Of a stretch of 64,000 nt of DNA, positions 8,966-19,035 are shown in pieces. The DNA is taken from NCBI GenBank assembly GCA_003141895.1, contig PLNT01000010.1, forward strand, positions 118,487 through 182,486, in the 5' to 3' direction. The notes under the pieces were generated by a model. The model saw only the letters and a list, made by a program, of their open reading frames with translations, ran no database searches and was not told the DNA's origin. A program made the position numbers and the translations under genes. This DNA comes from Bacteroidales bacterium. GTDB lineage: Bacteria > Bacteroidota > Bacteroidia > Bacteroidales > VadinHA17. The stretch's first letter is position 1, and each line of letters opens with the position of its first letter.

Positions 8966-10567
8966 CTATTGTATTCCCAGAATAGAGTTATATGTCTTCG
9001 TGTCTGATATGACCTGAAGTGCTTTGTCAATCACTTTATCTCCCTGATTTACAATCTGGTATAACTCATTTGTTTGCCACATATTGCTGGCAACATATCC
9101 TTTTAGTATAGATAAGATTTCTTCTTTTGATTTATTATATTGTTCTTCATTGAACTTAATACCTTCAGATTCTCCTTTCGTGATGAGAACTTTAATATCA
9201 TCGGGACTGAAATTGAAATTGGATTTGAAATCAGGGAATGATTTGTACTGCGAAGTTAGTTTTGAGCGGTTCCTGTCGAAAAATTCAAGAGTAAATGTAT
9301 TAAGGACACCTTTTGCAATCAGTTTATTGAAATAGGGTGAATTGTTTGAGGTGTCAGCAGAAACGAACACATCGGGCATAATTCCGCCTGCACCGTATAC
9401 AATCCTTTTGTTGATGAGTGTTTTATATTTTACGGAATCGGGAAAATGAATGCTGTCTGCCGTCATCAGCTCGCCATCAGTAAACCGTTTGTAAAAGTTC
9501 TCCATATATTTCTCATAACCTTCAGTATAAGATCTTTGTATCGATCTTCCTGTCGGTGTAAAATACCGGGCGATTGTAAGTCTTATCATCGAACCGTCTG
9601 TAAGATAGTAACCATTCTGTACAAGTCCTTTACCAAAAGTTCTTCTCCCAAGAATAACTCCGCGGTCCCAATCCTGGATTGCGCCCGAGAAGATCTCGCT
9701 GGCTGATGCTGATCCTTCATCTGTCAGAACAACAAGTCTTGCTGAAGATAAATCTCCATTGCCGGATGATTTGTAATCCTGCCTGGGTGTCTTCCGGCCT
9801 TCCAGATAAACGATCAATTTCTGATCGGAGAAAAACTTTTCAGCTAACTGCGTTGCTGCAAGCATGTATCCGCCGCCATTTCCTCTCAGATCGAGTATAA
9901 GATTTTTCATATTGCTCTTTTTAAGAATACCAATTGCATCTGAAAACTCCTTTTCGGTTGTAGCGGCAAACTTATTAAGTTTAATATAGCCTGTTTCTTT
10001 ATCAAGCATATAATCTGCGTCAAGGCTATAGATTGGAATCTTATCGCGGATAATTGTAAAATCGAGAACATTACTTTCACCTTTTCGGTATACAGTGATA
10101 TTTACCTTTGTTCCTTTCGGACCCATTAATCTGCTTCGCACACCCGAAGTTGTGATATTAACACCTGCGACCTTCTCATCGTTAATTTTCAGAATCCGGT
10201 CACCAGCTTTTATTCCAACTTTTTCTGACGGACCTCCGCTAATAGGCTCAACAATTAATATTGAATCACGTAAGAGATTGAACTGAACTCCAATACCCTC
10301 AAAATTACCCGTCAGGGGTTCATTCATATCTTTAACATCCTTTGCGGAAATATATGTAGAATGCGGATCGAGGTTTTTAAGCACTTCGACTATTGCTTTT
10401 TCTGTGAGAATGTCAAGATTTGCAGAATCAACATAAAATGCGTCAATCAGACTTAATACTCTGCCGAATTTAAAAGTTCCTTCATTTAAAACTTGTGATG
10501 ATGCTGCTATCGTGAATATAGATAATGAAATTACCAGAAATATTCTGTTAAATAATTTTCTTTTCAT
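8966..10567 (-). CDS. S41 family C-terminal processing peptidase
   Basis: A 533-residue secreted serine protease. The first 25 or so residues form a signal peptide ending near AASSQ. A PDZ domain follows (about residues 85-165, with GIGVQFNLLRDSI and a conserved GDRILKIND). The tail-protease domain carries the nucleophile serine in DEGSASASE and the general-base lysine in RTFGKGLVQ. It acts in the periplasm on C-terminal tails of exported proteins. A C-terminal helical region of about 130 residues follows the catalytic domain. Confidence 0.92.
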   Translation of the reverse strand: MKRKLFNRIFLVISLSIFTIAASSQVLNEGTFKFGRVLSLIDAFYVDSANLDILTEKAIVEVLKNLDPHSTYISAKDVKDMNEPLTGNFEGIGVQFNLLRDSILIVEPISGGPSEKVGIKAGDRILKINDEKVAGVNITTSGVRSRLMGPKGTKVNITVYRKGESNVLDFTIIRDKIPIYSLDADYMLDKETGYIKLNKFAATTEKEFSDAIGILKKSNMKNLILDLRGNGGGYMLAATQLAEKFFSDQKLIVYLEGRKTPRQDYKSSGNGDLSSARLVVLTDEGSASASEIFSGAIQDWDRGVILGRRTFGKGLVQNGYYLTDGSMIRLTIARYFTPTGRSIQRSYTEGYEKYMENFYKRFTDGELMTADSIHFPDSVKYKTLINKRIVYGAGGIMPDVFVSADTSNNSPYFNKLIAKGVLNTFTLEFFDRNRSKLTSQYKSFPDFKSNFNFSPDDIKVLITKGESEGIKFNEEQYNKSKEEILSILKGYVASNMWQTNELYQIVNQGDKVIDKALQVISDTKTYNSILGIQ

Positions 10568-10639
10568 ATTTTGATTTTCAATGTGATATTTGTATTAAAC
10601 AATTTCTTCTTATTAAAGTTCTCTATATAACCAAAGAGT

Positions 10640-10680
10640 TATTGGCTTTTACTTTTTACTTTCGACTTTCGACTTTTGTA
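10640..10680. repeat. Short pyrimidine-rich tandem repeats
   Basis: Degenerate 7-8 bp units of the form CTTTTACT / CTTTCGA are repeated several times just downstream of the guaA stop codon. No function is evident. Confidence 0.4.
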
Positions 10681-10681
10681 G

Positions 10682-12211
10682 TCACTCCCATTCAATTGTT
10701 GACGGAGGTTTAGAGCTTATATCATAAACAACCCTGTTAATTCCTTTAACCCTGTTAATTATCTCGTTGGAGATAAATCCCAGAAATTCATAAGGCAGAT
10801 GTGACCAATCAGCTGTCATACCATCTGTTGAACTGACAGCCCTTAAAACCACTGCATTCTCGTATGTCCGTTCGTCACCCATCACTCCCACTGACTGTAC
10901 CGGAAGAAGAATTACAGCCGCCTGCCAGACAGAATCATAAAGTCCATGTTTTTTTAATCCTTCTATAAATATGTCATCGGCCTCTTTCAGAATCTCCAGC
11001 TTTTCTCTTGAAATTTTACCAAGTAATCTGATAGCTAAACCAGGACCTGGAAACGGATGTCTTTTTAAGATAAAATCGGGTAACCCTAGGGCTTTTCCAA
11101 CTCGTCTTACTTCATCTTTAAAAAGAAGACGTAAAGGCTCTATCACCTTCAGGTGCATCTTTTCCGGTAGTCCTCCCACATTATGATGAGACTTAATTGT
11201 GGCAGAGGGACCATTAACTGAAACAGATTCAATCACATCGGGGTATATTGTTCCCTGGGCCAGCCATTTGACATCCTTTACTTTTTTCGCTTCACTGTCG
11301 AACACTTCAATAAAAACCCGACCTATAATTTTTCTTTTCGTTTCAGGATCACTTACTCCTTCGAGTTGATCAAGAAATTTATCGCTGGCATCAACACCAA
11401 TTACATTAAGTCCAAGTCCAAGGTATGATTCAAGCACCTTACTGAATTCATTCTTCCTTAATAACCCATTGTCTACAAAAATACATGTAAGGTTTTTGCC
11501 GATAGCTTTATGAAGAAGGAAAGCTGCAACTGAGGAATCTACACCGCCTGAAAGGCCGAGTATCACTTTATCGTTTCCTAAATTCTCCTTCAGACTATTT
11601 ACAGTTGTTCCTACAAAGGAATCAGGAGTCCAGTTCTGAGAACATCCGCAAATTCCAATCACGAAGTTTTTCAGTATTTGTGTTCCATCAGTAGTATGAT
11701 AAACCTCGGGATGAAATTGTATTCCCCAGGTCTTTTCACTTTTTATATGAAATGCCCCTGCTTTTACATCGATTGTGGATCCGGTGATCTCATATCCTGC
11801 GGGCAGGGCAGCAATTGTATCGGCATGTGACATCCAGACCTGTGTTCCGGGTTTAATACCAATAAAAAGAGGATCATTACTGTTTACAGTAACCAGGTTA
11901 GCCCTGCCATATTCGCGGATCCGAGAAGGCAATACTTCACCTCCAAAGTCATGAACAAGATATTGTGCCCCGTAACATACACCGAGTAATGGGACTATTC
12001 CTTTGATTTTTGACAGATCAGGAAAGGGTGCATTTTTATCTCGGACTGAAGATGGACTGCCTGACAGGATAACCCCTTTTACACTACCATCAGGTATCGG
12101 GAAATGGTTATAAGGATATATTTCACAATAAACATTAATCTCCCGTATTCTCCTTGCTATCAATTGAGTATATTGAGATCCGAAGTCGAGTATTAAAATT
12201 TTTTCCAGCAA
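10682..12211 (-). CDS. guaA: GMP synthase (glutamine-hydrolysing)
   Basis: A 509-residue enzyme that aminates XMP to GMP in purine synthesis. The N-terminal glutamine amidotransferase domain has the nucleophile cysteine in GVCYGAQYL and the catalytic histidine and glutamate in FHPEV. The ATP pyrophosphatase domain carries the P-loop GLSGGVDSS, and the C-terminal dimerisation domain ends in the typical KPPSTIEWE. Length and motifs are complete. Confidence 0.97.
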   Translation of the reverse strand: MLEKILILDFGSQYTQLIARRIREINVYCEIYPYNHFPIPDGSVKGVILSGSPSSVRDKNAPFPDLSKIKGIVPLLGVCYGAQYLVHDFGGEVLPSRIREYGRANLVTVNSNDPLFIGIKPGTQVWMSHADTIAALPAGYEITGSTIDVKAGAFHIKSEKTWGIQFHPEVYHTTDGTQILKNFVIGICGCSQNWTPDSFVGTTVNSLKENLGNDKVILGLSGGVDSSVAAFLLHKAIGKNLTCIFVDNGLLRKNEFSKVLESYLGLGLNVIGVDASDKFLDQLEGVSDPETKRKIIGRVFIEVFDSEAKKVKDVKWLAQGTIYPDVIESVSVNGPSATIKSHHNVGGLPEKMHLKVIEPLRLLFKDEVRRVGKALGLPDFILKRHPFPGPGLAIRLLGKISREKLEILKEADDIFIEGLKKHGLYDSVWQAAVILLPVQSVGVMGDERTYENAVVLRAVSSTDGMTADWSHLPYEFLGFISNEIINRVKGINRVVYDISSKPPSTIEWE

Positions 12212-12276
12212 TGTATCTTCTTAAATATTAAAAAATCCCTTAATGCTTTTTATTTATTTAGAACCCTCTTTCTTAT

Positions 12277-12354
12277 TTCCCCCAAGGGGGAAAAGATAGT
12301 TCAACCCCTTCCCCCGTGGGGGAAGTCCCGATAGCTATCGGGAGGGAAGGGGGT
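12277..12354. repeat. Compound palindromic intergenic repeat
   Basis: Three inverted repeats lie back to back: TTCCCCC/GGGGGAA at 12277-12294, CTTCCCCC/GGGGGAAG at about 12307-12324, and the perfect 16-bp palindrome CCCGATAGCTATCGGG at 12327-12342, followed by GGGAAGGGGG. The arrangement resembles a repetitive extragenic palindrome. It sits between the rnz stop and the guaA start, both on the minus strand, and could fold as a terminator after rnz or mask the guaA leader. Confidence 0.7.
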
Positions 12355-12414
12355 AAAAATTGCCAAATAATTTTAATTTTTATTGTCATAAAATGCCCAC
12401 AAAGATAGATAATA

Positions 12415-13332
12415 TTAAGAAATATTCCCTATCTCATATGTCTTCCCGTCAATCGCTGCATATGTTTGAGGAAAGATTGTCCTGGCTTCCTCAACAAGGG
12501 GGTTGATATCTTTGTAACGTGACGAGAAATGTCCAATAATAAGAGTCCGGGCTTTGGCACCAAGTGCTGTCTTTGCGGCGTCAGTTGTTGTTGAGTGACC
12601 AGTCATTTTAGCCAGATCATCTTTTGTCATATCGAAGGTAGCTTCATGATACAGGACATTTACGTCTTTTACAAAGTGAGCCAGACGTTTGAAATATTTA
12701 GTATCGCTGCAATAAGCGTATGAAAGTGGTTCGGATGGAGGAAGAGTTATCTCTTCATTTTTTATTATTGTCCCGTCTTGAGTAATAAAATCCTCGCCCT
12801 TTTTGATTGCGGGGATTCTGACAAGCGGGATCTGATATTTCTCAATACATTCCTTAATTATGTTCCTTTCTGATTTCTTTTCCCTGAAAAGGAAACCAAA
12901 AGCAGGAACTCTGTGCTTAAGAGGGAATGATGTTACTGTAATGTATTTATCATCGAGCACCTTTACCGGATTATTGCCGGAAAGGAGGGTAAAATCAATT
13001 TCAAAACTGAGATTTATGTCAAAATCGCTGAGATGGGATCTAAGAATTCGGTCATAGTTTACAGGAGCGTAAATGTGGATCGGGTTCTCCCTACCCATAA
13101 GACTGAAAGTTGAAAGCAATCCGTACAGTCCGAAAACATGATCGCCATGTAAATGACTAATGAAGATATGATTTATTTTTGTGAATCGGATCCTTATCTT
13201 TCTGAGCTGCATCTGGGTACCTTCACCACAGTCAATTAAAAACAACCGCTCATGCGCATTAAGCACATGAGCGGAAGGGTATCTTTCTGATGTCGGCAGT
13301 GCAGAACTACTACCCAGTATAGTAAGTTTCAT
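12415..13332 (-). CDS. rnz: Ribonuclease Z
   Basis: About 305 residues from MKLTILGSSSALPT at 13332; an in-frame ATG at 13344 adds only MMSA. This is a metallo-beta-lactamase-fold nuclease that trims tRNA 3' ends. The zinc motif HLHGDH is at about residues 61-66, later ligands are in YCSDTKYF and YHEATF, and the C-terminal histidine is in IIGHFSSRYKD. The gene follows the STAS gene by about 20 bp, suggesting co-transcription. Confidence 0.94.
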   Translation of the reverse strand: MKLTILGSSSALPTSERYPSAHVLNAHERLFLIDCGEGTQMQLRKIRIRFTKINHIFISHLHGDHVFGLYGLLSTFSLMGRENPIHIYAPVNYDRILRSHLSDFDINLSFEIDFTLLSGNNPVKVLDDKYITVTSFPLKHRVPAFGFLFREKKSERNIIKECIEKYQIPLVRIPAIKKGEDFITQDGTIIKNEEITLPPSEPLSYAYCSDTKYFKRLAHFVKDVNVLYHEATFDMTKDDLAKMTGHSTTTDAAKTALGAKARTLIIGHFSSRYKDINPLVEEARTIFPQTYAAIDGKTYEIGNIS

Positions 13333-13353
13333 CGCACTCATCACAGCAATCTG

Positions 13354-13692
13354 CTATGATATCATTTTTTCAGCATCATCAACGGTTCCTGTTATTGTAA
13401 GAACGGTGTCGAGCTGAGAAATAGTGATTAATCGTTCCACAGCTTCATTTAAGCCGCAGAGAACGAATATACCACCGGCATTTTTACATAATCTGTTCGC
13501 TACCAAAATAGCACTTAGACCTGAAGAATCGCAATATTGGCATTTTTCCAGATCAAGGATGATATTTTTTTCACCCTTACCCGATACAAGCACAAGTTCC
13601 GACTTTAATGCCGGAGCAATATGAGTGTCAAGCTTTTCCGACTGTATCTGAATAACAGTGCTGTTATTCCGGCTCTCAATATTAAAATCCAT
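13354..13692 (-). CDS. STAS-domain anti-sigma factor antagonist-like protein
   Basis: A single STAS domain of about 112 residues from MDFNIESRNN at 13692. The frame opens earlier at 13725, but that start would overlap the rpsA stop. The conserved segment LEKCQYCDSSGLSAIL carries the serine usually phosphorylated in SpoIIAA-type antagonists. Such proteins relay phosphorylation states to anti-sigma factors or kinases. No cognate GHKL kinase is adjacent; a link to the SiaB kinase 6 kb away would be speculation. Confidence 0.85.
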   Translation of the reverse strand: MDFNIESRNNSTVIQIQSEKLDTHIAPALKSELVLVSGKGEKNIILDLEKCQYCDSSGLSAILVANRLCKNAGGIFVLCGLNEAVERLITISQLDTVLTITGTVDDAEKMIS

Positions 13693-13721
13693 GGCGATAA
13701 GTTTTGATAGCCTAAATTTAA

Positions 13722-15830
13722 TCAATTTTTCGATTTCTTGGAAGCTTTGTTTTCTTTTTCTTCCATTTCTTCTTTCAGAGCAGCCAGCTGAGAGATATCA
13801 CCGAGGGTGGTTTTTTCAGAATTTGACTTCTGTTTCCTTGCCGATTTCTTTGGTGATTCTGGTTCTGATTTCTTTACCGGAGCCTCAGCAGCTTTCTTTT
13901 CATCTTCAAAAACCCTGCTATGTGAAACGATGATTTTCTTGGCTGATTTATTGAATTCAATAACCTTGAACATCAGTTTCTCATCAACTTTAGCCATCAT
14001 CCCGTCCTCTTTTACAAGATGTTTTGGAGTAACAAATCCTTCAACACCATAAGGAAGAGCAATTACAGCACCTTTGTCGAACACTTCAACAACTGTACCT
14101 TCGTGAATTGAATCCATTGTGAATAGATTTTCGAAGACATCCCATGGATTTTCTTCAAGCTGTTTGTGACCAAGACTCAGACGTCTGTTTTCTTTGTCAA
14201 TTTCAAGAACAACTACTTCTATATCAGCATCAATAGATGTGAATTCGGCAGGATGTTTGATTTTTTTCGTCCATGACAAATCAGAAATATGAATAAGTCC
14301 GTCAACACCTTCTTCGATCTCAACGAATACACCGAAGTTGGTAAAGTTCCTCACTTTCGCAGTGTGTTTTGAACCAACAGTATATTTTTCATCAATATTC
14401 TGCCATGGGTCGGCTTTAAGCTGTTTAATACCGAGAGACATTTTTCTCTCGTTCCTGTCGAGTGTCAGAATAACTGCTTCAATTTCATCACCGACTTTCA
14501 GAAATTCCTGGGCACTTCTTAAATGCTGTGACCATGACATTTCAGAAACATGTATCAAGCCTTCAACGCCCGGGGCTATCTCAACAAAAGCACCATAGTC
14601 CGCCATGACGACAACTTTTCCTTTTACTTTATCGCCGATATTCATATTCGGGTCAACGGAATCCCATGGATGAGATGTCAATTGTTTCAGACCCAGAGCA
14701 ATTCTCTTTTTATCATCATCAAAATCGAGAATAACAACATTGAGTTTCTGATCGAGTTGCACGATCTCTTCGGGGTGATTGACTCTTCCCCACGAAAGAT
14801 CAGTAATATGAATAAGGCCATCCACGCCACCAAGGTCGATGAATACGCCGTAAGATGTAATATTCTTGACAGTTCCTTCAAGAACCTGTCCTTTTTCAAG
14901 TTTCGCGATGATCTCTTTCTTCTGTTGTTCAAGTTCAGCCTCGATAAGAGCTTTGTGAGAAACAACAACGTTTTTGAACTCCTGGTTGATTTTCACAACC
15001 TTAAATTCCATTGTTTTACCTACAAATACATCATAGTCACGAATCGGTTTCACATCAATCTGTGATCCCGGGAGGAAAGCTTCAATACCAAATACATCAA
15101 CGATCATACCACCTTTTGTGCGGCATTTGATGTAACCAGTGATGATCTCGTCTTTTTCAAGAGAAGCATTTACCCTGTCCCATGAATTGATTGCACGGGC
15201 TTTTTTATGTGAAAGCAGAAGCTGGCCTTTTTTATCCTCCTGGCTTTCAACATATACTTCAACTTTATCACCAACTTTCAGATTTGGATTATAACGGAAT
15301 TCATTTAAACTGACAACGCCTTCCGATTTATATCCTATATTAATAACGACTTCGCGTAATGTCATCTGAATAACTGTACCAATCACAACTTCATCCACTG
15401 CAACAGTAGAAAGAGTTTCATCATATTGTGATTCGTATTCTTTGTATTTCGGGGAACTACGGAGTTCTTCACTCTCGAATGCATCCCAGTCAAAATCCTC
15501 AGCAGAAACTGGTGTTCTTGGTTCGGATTTTATTTTGATTGAGGTTACCGGTTCGTTTTCCGGTTCAGGTTGTACTTTTTTTGGTCTCTTTTCTTTCTTT
15601 TCTTCCTTCTCGAATCCGTAATCTTCAGCTTTTGCAACTTCAGTAACTTTTTCAACTTCTGGAAGGTCTTCAGCAGTAACAGTATCGACCACTTCTGATG
15701 TTAAGGTTTCGGTTTCAACATCCTGTTTTTCGCTTTTTTCTTTAGTTTTTGCCTTTTTTACCGCTTTTAACGGGGTTTTGCTTGTTTCTGCAACCTCCTT
15801 TTTGGTTGCTTTCTTCTTGTTTTCAGTCAT
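13722..15830 (-). CDS. rpsA: 30S ribosomal protein S1
   Basis: A 702-residue protein with six S1 RNA-binding repeats, recognisable by repeated cores such as YGVFIDLGGVDGLIHI, YGAFVEIAPGVEGLIHV and FGVFVEIEEGVDGLIHI. The N-terminal 115 residues are a lysine- and glutamate-rich low-complexity extension and the C-terminus is another lysine-rich tail; both are common in Bacteroidota S1. S1 delivers mRNA to the ribosome, which matters here because most genes in this window lack Shine-Dalgarno sites. Confidence 0.95.
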   Translation of the reverse strand: MTENKKKATKKEVAETSKTPLKAVKKAKTKEKSEKQDVETETLTSEVVDTVTAEDLPEVEKVTEVAKAEDYGFEKEEKKEKRPKKVQPEPENEPVTSIKIKSEPRTPVSAEDFDWDAFESEELRSSPKYKEYESQYDETLSTVAVDEVVIGTVIQMTLREVVINIGYKSEGVVSLNEFRYNPNLKVGDKVEVYVESQEDKKGQLLLSHKKARAINSWDRVNASLEKDEIITGYIKCRTKGGMIVDVFGIEAFLPGSQIDVKPIRDYDVFVGKTMEFKVVKINQEFKNVVVSHKALIEAELEQQKKEIIAKLEKGQVLEGTVKNITSYGVFIDLGGVDGLIHITDLSWGRVNHPEEIVQLDQKLNVVILDFDDDKKRIALGLKQLTSHPWDSVDPNMNIGDKVKGKVVVMADYGAFVEIAPGVEGLIHVSEMSWSQHLRSAQEFLKVGDEIEAVILTLDRNERKMSLGIKQLKADPWQNIDEKYTVGSKHTAKVRNFTNFGVFVEIEEGVDGLIHISDLSWTKKIKHPAEFTSIDADIEVVVLEIDKENRRLSLGHKQLEENPWDVFENLFTMDSIHEGTVVEVFDKGAVIALPYGVEGFVTPKHLVKEDGMMAKVDEKLMFKVIEFNKSAKKIIVSHSRVFEDEKKAAEAPVKKSEPESPKKSARKQKSNSEKTTLGDISQLAALKEEMEEKENKASKKSKN

Positions 15831-15894
15831 AAGTTTAATTTAAAAGAACTAATAATTAATAAGTTAGACATTATTTTGTATGAAAAATTGGTTG

Positions 15895-15926
15895 CAAAGA
15901 TAGGATATTTTTCAAAAACTGCCCAA
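15895..15926 (-). promoter_or_regulatory. Promoter of rpsA
   Basis: On the minus strand, TTG (15926-15924) precedes TATCTTTG (15902-15895) by 21 nt, fitting the Bacteroidota -33/-7 pattern and placing the start of transcription about 60 nt before the rpsA ATG. Confidence 0.5.
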
Positions 15927-15962
15927 TTTAATAGATAAATTCAAATTTCTATGTAAATGGAA

Positions 15963-16068
15963 GCGCAGAGCACATGGCACAGGGGAAGAAAGACACGATT
16001 ACTCCCACCCTGACCCTATGCAAAGATTTCTCCTCCAGAGCTCTGTGCCCTGAGCCCTGTGCAAGAAT
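15963..16068. repeat. Degenerate GCACAGGG-type inverted repeat
   Basis: GCAGAGCACATGGCACAGGG near 15963-15984 is imperfectly mirrored by CAGAGCTCTGTGCCC and CCCTGTGC near 16037-16066. The composition is unlike the surrounding AT-rich spacer. Confidence 0.45.
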
Positions 16069-16095
16069 ATCATTTCCGTATTTGACTTGTTATGC

Positions 16096-16103
16096 TATCT
16101 TTG
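16096..16103 (+). promoter_or_regulatory. Candidate -7 box for ugd
   Basis: TATCTTTG matches TAnnTTTG 40 nt before the ugd ATG. A TTTG lies at 16081-16084, but the spacing (11 nt) is short for a -33 element. Confidence 0.35.
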
Positions 16104-16143
16104 CAAAGAGATGAACTAAGTACTTAAAAATACCATCTGATTT

Positions 16144-17460
16144 ATGAGAATAATTGTGGTGGGATCTGGTTACGTTGGTTTAGTAACTGGAGCTTGTTTT
16201 GCTGAAAGCGGAGTGAACGTAACATGTGTTGATGTTGATAAAGATAAAATTCATCAGCTTAAAGAGGGAACTATTCCTATTTATGAACCGGGTCTTGAAG
16301 GTTTGGTAAAAAGTAATGTTCTGAAAAAAAGATTGTCATTCGCAACTGATATAAAAGATTCGATAGACAATTCAGAAGTTATATTCATCGCTGTCGGAAC
16401 ACCACCCGGTGAGGATGGATCAGCTGATCTTAAACATGTGCTGAAAGTCGCCTGGGAAATTGGAAGGTTAATTACAAAATACATAGTAGTCGTAACTAAG
16501 AGCACCGTGCCTGTCGGTACATCTGAAAAGATCCGAGGAACTATTCAGGCTGAGATTGACAAACGCAAAATAAAGGTACCGTTTGACATGGCTTCGAACC
16601 CTGAATTTCTTAAAGAGGGAGCTGCTATTGAGGACTTCCTGAAACCTGAAAGAATTGTTATCGGCATCGATAATGAAAAAACAAGGGAAATAATGAACAG
16701 GCTTTATATGCCGTTTGTACTTAATAACCATCCCATCCTCTTTATGGATATCGCTTCTGCAGAGATTACCAAATATGCAGCTAATGCCATGCTTGCAACA
16801 AGGATCAGTTTTATTAATGAGATAGCAAATCTATGCGATTTACTTGGAGCGGATATAAATAACGTACGAAAAGGTATTGGCAGTGATTCACGTATCGGAA
16901 GTAAGTTTATATATCCTGGAACCGGATATGGAGGCTCCTGTTTCCCAAAAGATGTAAAAGCTCTTTTAAAGACTGCAAAAGACAATGGTTATGAGCTTAA
17001 TGTAATTAAAGCTGTGGAAAGAGCCAATGAATATCAGAAAAATGTCATTTTCAACAAGATAGCCAAGTACTTTGATAATGATCTAAGCAATAAGACAATA
17101 GGGATATGGGGATTATCATTCAAGCCAAAAACTGATGATGTAAGAGAGGCCTCTTCTATCGTACTGATTGAAAAACTCCTTGAAGCAGGAGCAAAAATTA
17201 AAGCATATGATCCTGCTGCAATCAATGAGACAAAAAAGCTTCTGGGAAACAAAATAGAGTATACATCAGATCCTTATGAAACACTTATCGGTGCTGATGC
17301 CGTTGCCCTGATGACAGAATGGTCAGAGTTCCATCTTCCGGAATTCAACAGAATGGCTGAATTAATGAAAGGAAAAGTGATCTTCGACGGAAGGAATATT
17401 TATAATCCTGCAGAGCTGAGGAGGCTCGGATTTACATATTTTGGTATAGGAAGAAGATAA
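16144..17460 (+). CDS. ugd: UDP-glucose 6-dehydrogenase
   Basis: A 438-residue NAD-dependent enzyme oxidising UDP-glucose to UDP-glucuronate. The N-terminal dinucleotide-binding loop is GSGYVGLVTGACFAE, the catalytic cysteine is in TGYGGSCFPKDV, and the central and C-terminal UDP-binding domains are complete. It heads a run of nucleotide-sugar genes on the plus strand, consistent with capsule or exopolysaccharide precursor supply. Confidence 0.93.
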   Translation: MRIIVVGSGYVGLVTGACFAESGVNVTCVDVDKDKIHQLKEGTIPIYEPGLEGLVKSNVLKKRLSFATDIKDSIDNSEVIFIAVGTPPGEDGSADLKHVLKVAWEIGRLITKYIVVVTKSTVPVGTSEKIRGTIQAEIDKRKIKVPFDMASNPEFLKEGAAIEDFLKPERIVIGIDNEKTREIMNRLYMPFVLNNHPILFMDIASAEITKYAANAMLATRISFINEIANLCDLLGADINNVRKGIGSDSRIGSKFIYPGTGYGGSCFPKDVKALLKTAKDNGYELNVIKAVERANEYQKNVIFNKIAKYFDNDLSNKTIGIWGLSFKPKTDDVREASSIVLIEKLLEAGAKIKAYDPAAINETKKLLGNKIEYTSDPYETLIGADAVALMTEWSEFHLPEFNRMAELMKGKVIFDGRNIYNPAELRRLGFTYFGIGRR

Positions 17461-17576
17461 GAGGGGACTAAGAGACTAAGAGACATACTCAAAAAGATTG
17501 CTTCGATTCGCTCGCAATGACCCTGATGCTATTATTGAACAATAAACGATAAACGGAAAACGATAAACGATAAACA
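17461..17576. repeat. Short tandem repeats in the ugd-rfbA spacer
   Basis: GACTAAGA is repeated at about 17464-17481. A GATTGCTTCG...CGCTCGCAATGA inverted motif lies near 17498-17520. Units of the AAACGATA type are repeated four times at 17544-17575, ending one base before the rfbA start codon. Confidence 0.6.
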
Positions 17577-18458
17577 ATGAAAGGAATAATATTAGCCGGG
17601 GGTTCGGGGACGAGACTGTACCCGATTACAAGTTCGATATCGAAGCAGATGTTGCCGGTGTATGATAAACCAATGATTTATTATCCGCTATCGGTGTTAA
17701 TGCTGTCAGGCATAAGGGATATATTAATAATTTCCACTCCGAGAGATCTTCCCGGATTTAAGAATCTTCTTGGTGACGGTAATTCATTGGGAATGAATTT
17801 TAGTTACGTTGAACAACCCTCACCTGACGGACTGGCTCAGGCCTTTATACTGGGAGAAGAATTTATTGGCAACGATCCGGTTTGCATGATCCTGGGCGAT
17901 AATATTTTTTATGGTCATGGATTTGGTGAAAATCTGCTTAAAACGGCTGAATTGACAAAGGGTGCCTGTATATTCGGATATTACGTTACTGATCCTGAAC
18001 GTTATGGGGTCGTTGAATTTGATAAGGAAAAGAAGGTTCTTAGCATTGAGGAGAAACCAGTAAATCCTAAATCAAATTATGCTGTTACAGGTCTGTATTT
18101 TTATGATAACAGTGTAGTAAGAAAGGCCAAATCATTAAAACCTTCACCCCGGGGTGAACTTGAGATAACAGATCTCAACAGGGTATATCTTGAGGAAGGC
18201 ACTCTTGAAATAAAACTAATGGGCAGAGGTATGGCATGGCTTGATACAGGAACTTATGAAAGCTTGCTGCAGGCTGCAAATTTTATTGCAACTCTTGAAC
18301 AAAGGCAGGGATTAAAAGCTTCTTGCATAGAGGAAATAGCATTTAAAAGAGGATTTATTAATAAAAAACAACTTCTCAATCTGGTTACTCCAATAAAGAA
18401 TAGTCAATATGGGAAATATCTTTTAAGGATCGCCAATGAAGAAATCTTTACAACTTAA
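17577..18458 (+). CDS. rfbA: Glucose-1-phosphate thymidylyltransferase
   Basis: A 293-residue nucleotidyltransferase that makes dTDP-glucose. The nucleotide-binding signature [11 protein letters not shown] is at residues 8-18, followed by [11 protein letters not shown] and later the GDNIFYG motif. The length fits RfbA. It is followed directly by rfbC and rfbD. Confidence 0.95.
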   Translation: MKGIILAGGSGTRLYPITSSISKQMLPVYDKPMIYYPLSVLMLSGIRDILIISTPRDLPGFKNLLGDGNSLGMNFSYVEQPSPDGLAQAFILGEEFIGNDPVCMILGDNIFYGHGFGENLLKTAELTKGACIFGYYVTDPERYGVVEFDKEKKVLSIEEKPVNPKSNYAVTGLYFYDNSVVRKAKSLKPSPRGELEITDLNRVYLEEGTLEIKLMGRGMAWLDTGTYESLLQAANFIATLEQRQGLKASCIEEIAFKRGFINKKQLLNLVTPIKNSQYGKYLLRIANEEIFTT

Positions 18459-18475
18459 ATAAATCTTTTGGGAAT

Positions 18476-19024
18476 ATGAAAATCATTGAAACCGGGTTTC
18501 GAGGCTTGTTAGTTATCAAACCCCAGATTCATACCGATCCAAGAGGCTACTTTTTTGAAAGTTTTAATCAGGCTGAATTTAAAAAGTCCGGAATAAATTT
18601 CACTCCTCTGCAGGATAATGAATCTAAATCCGTAAAAGGTGTTATTAGAGGCTTACATTATCAGCTAAATCCATATCCGCAGGCAAAACTCATAAGGGTA
18701 GTTGTCGGGAAAATATTAGATGTTGCTCTCGATATCCGGCATGATTCTCTGACTTTTGGCAAATGGTTTGGTATTGAACTTGATGCAGAAAATAAGGACC
18801 AACTTTTAATTCCGCATGGGTTTGCTCACGGATTTTCAGTCCTCAGTGATATTGCAGTCATTCAGTATAAATGCGATAATTTTTATAATTCCAAACTTGA
18901 ACGGGGAATAAATGTGAATGATCCATCACTTGACATATACTGGAAATTAGGATCTTTGGTCCCTGTTATCAGCGAAAAGGATCTTAAACAACCATTTATG
19001 AAGGATGCTGAATTTAACTTCTGA
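18476..19024 (+). CDS. rfbC: dTDP-4-dehydrorhamnose 3,5-epimerase
   Basis: A 182-residue cupin-fold epimerase. The catalytic histidine is in RGLHYQ, and the segment IPHGFAHGFSVLSD is characteristic. It starts 17 bp after rfbA. Confidence 0.94.
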   Translation: MKIIETGFRGLLVIKPQIHTDPRGYFFESFNQAEFKKSGINFTPLQDNESKSVKGVIRGLHYQLNPYPQAKLIRVVVGKILDVALDIRHDSLTFGKWFGIELDAENKDQLLIPHGFAHGFSVLSDIAVIQYKCDNFYNSKLERGINVNDPSLDIYWKLGSLVPVISEKDLKQPFMKDAEFNF

Positions 19025-19035
19025 ATAAAATAATC

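Larger units (their letters stand above)
15831..16143. other. Divergent intergenic region between rpsA and ugd
   Basis: This 313-bp gap holds the rpsA promoter, a degenerate repeat at 15960-16070 and a probable -7 box for ugd. No ORF worth calling is present. Confidence 0.6.

Noticed and set aside
8962..9030. Longer start for the THUMP methyltransferase
   Set aside because: It would overlap the protease gene and add residues outside the family's normal N-terminus; the ATG at 8961 begins the conserved sequence.
14550..15065. 171-codon plus-strand frame
   Set aside because: It lies wholly opposite rpsA, whose S1 repeats are unmistakable; the translation has no recognisable features.
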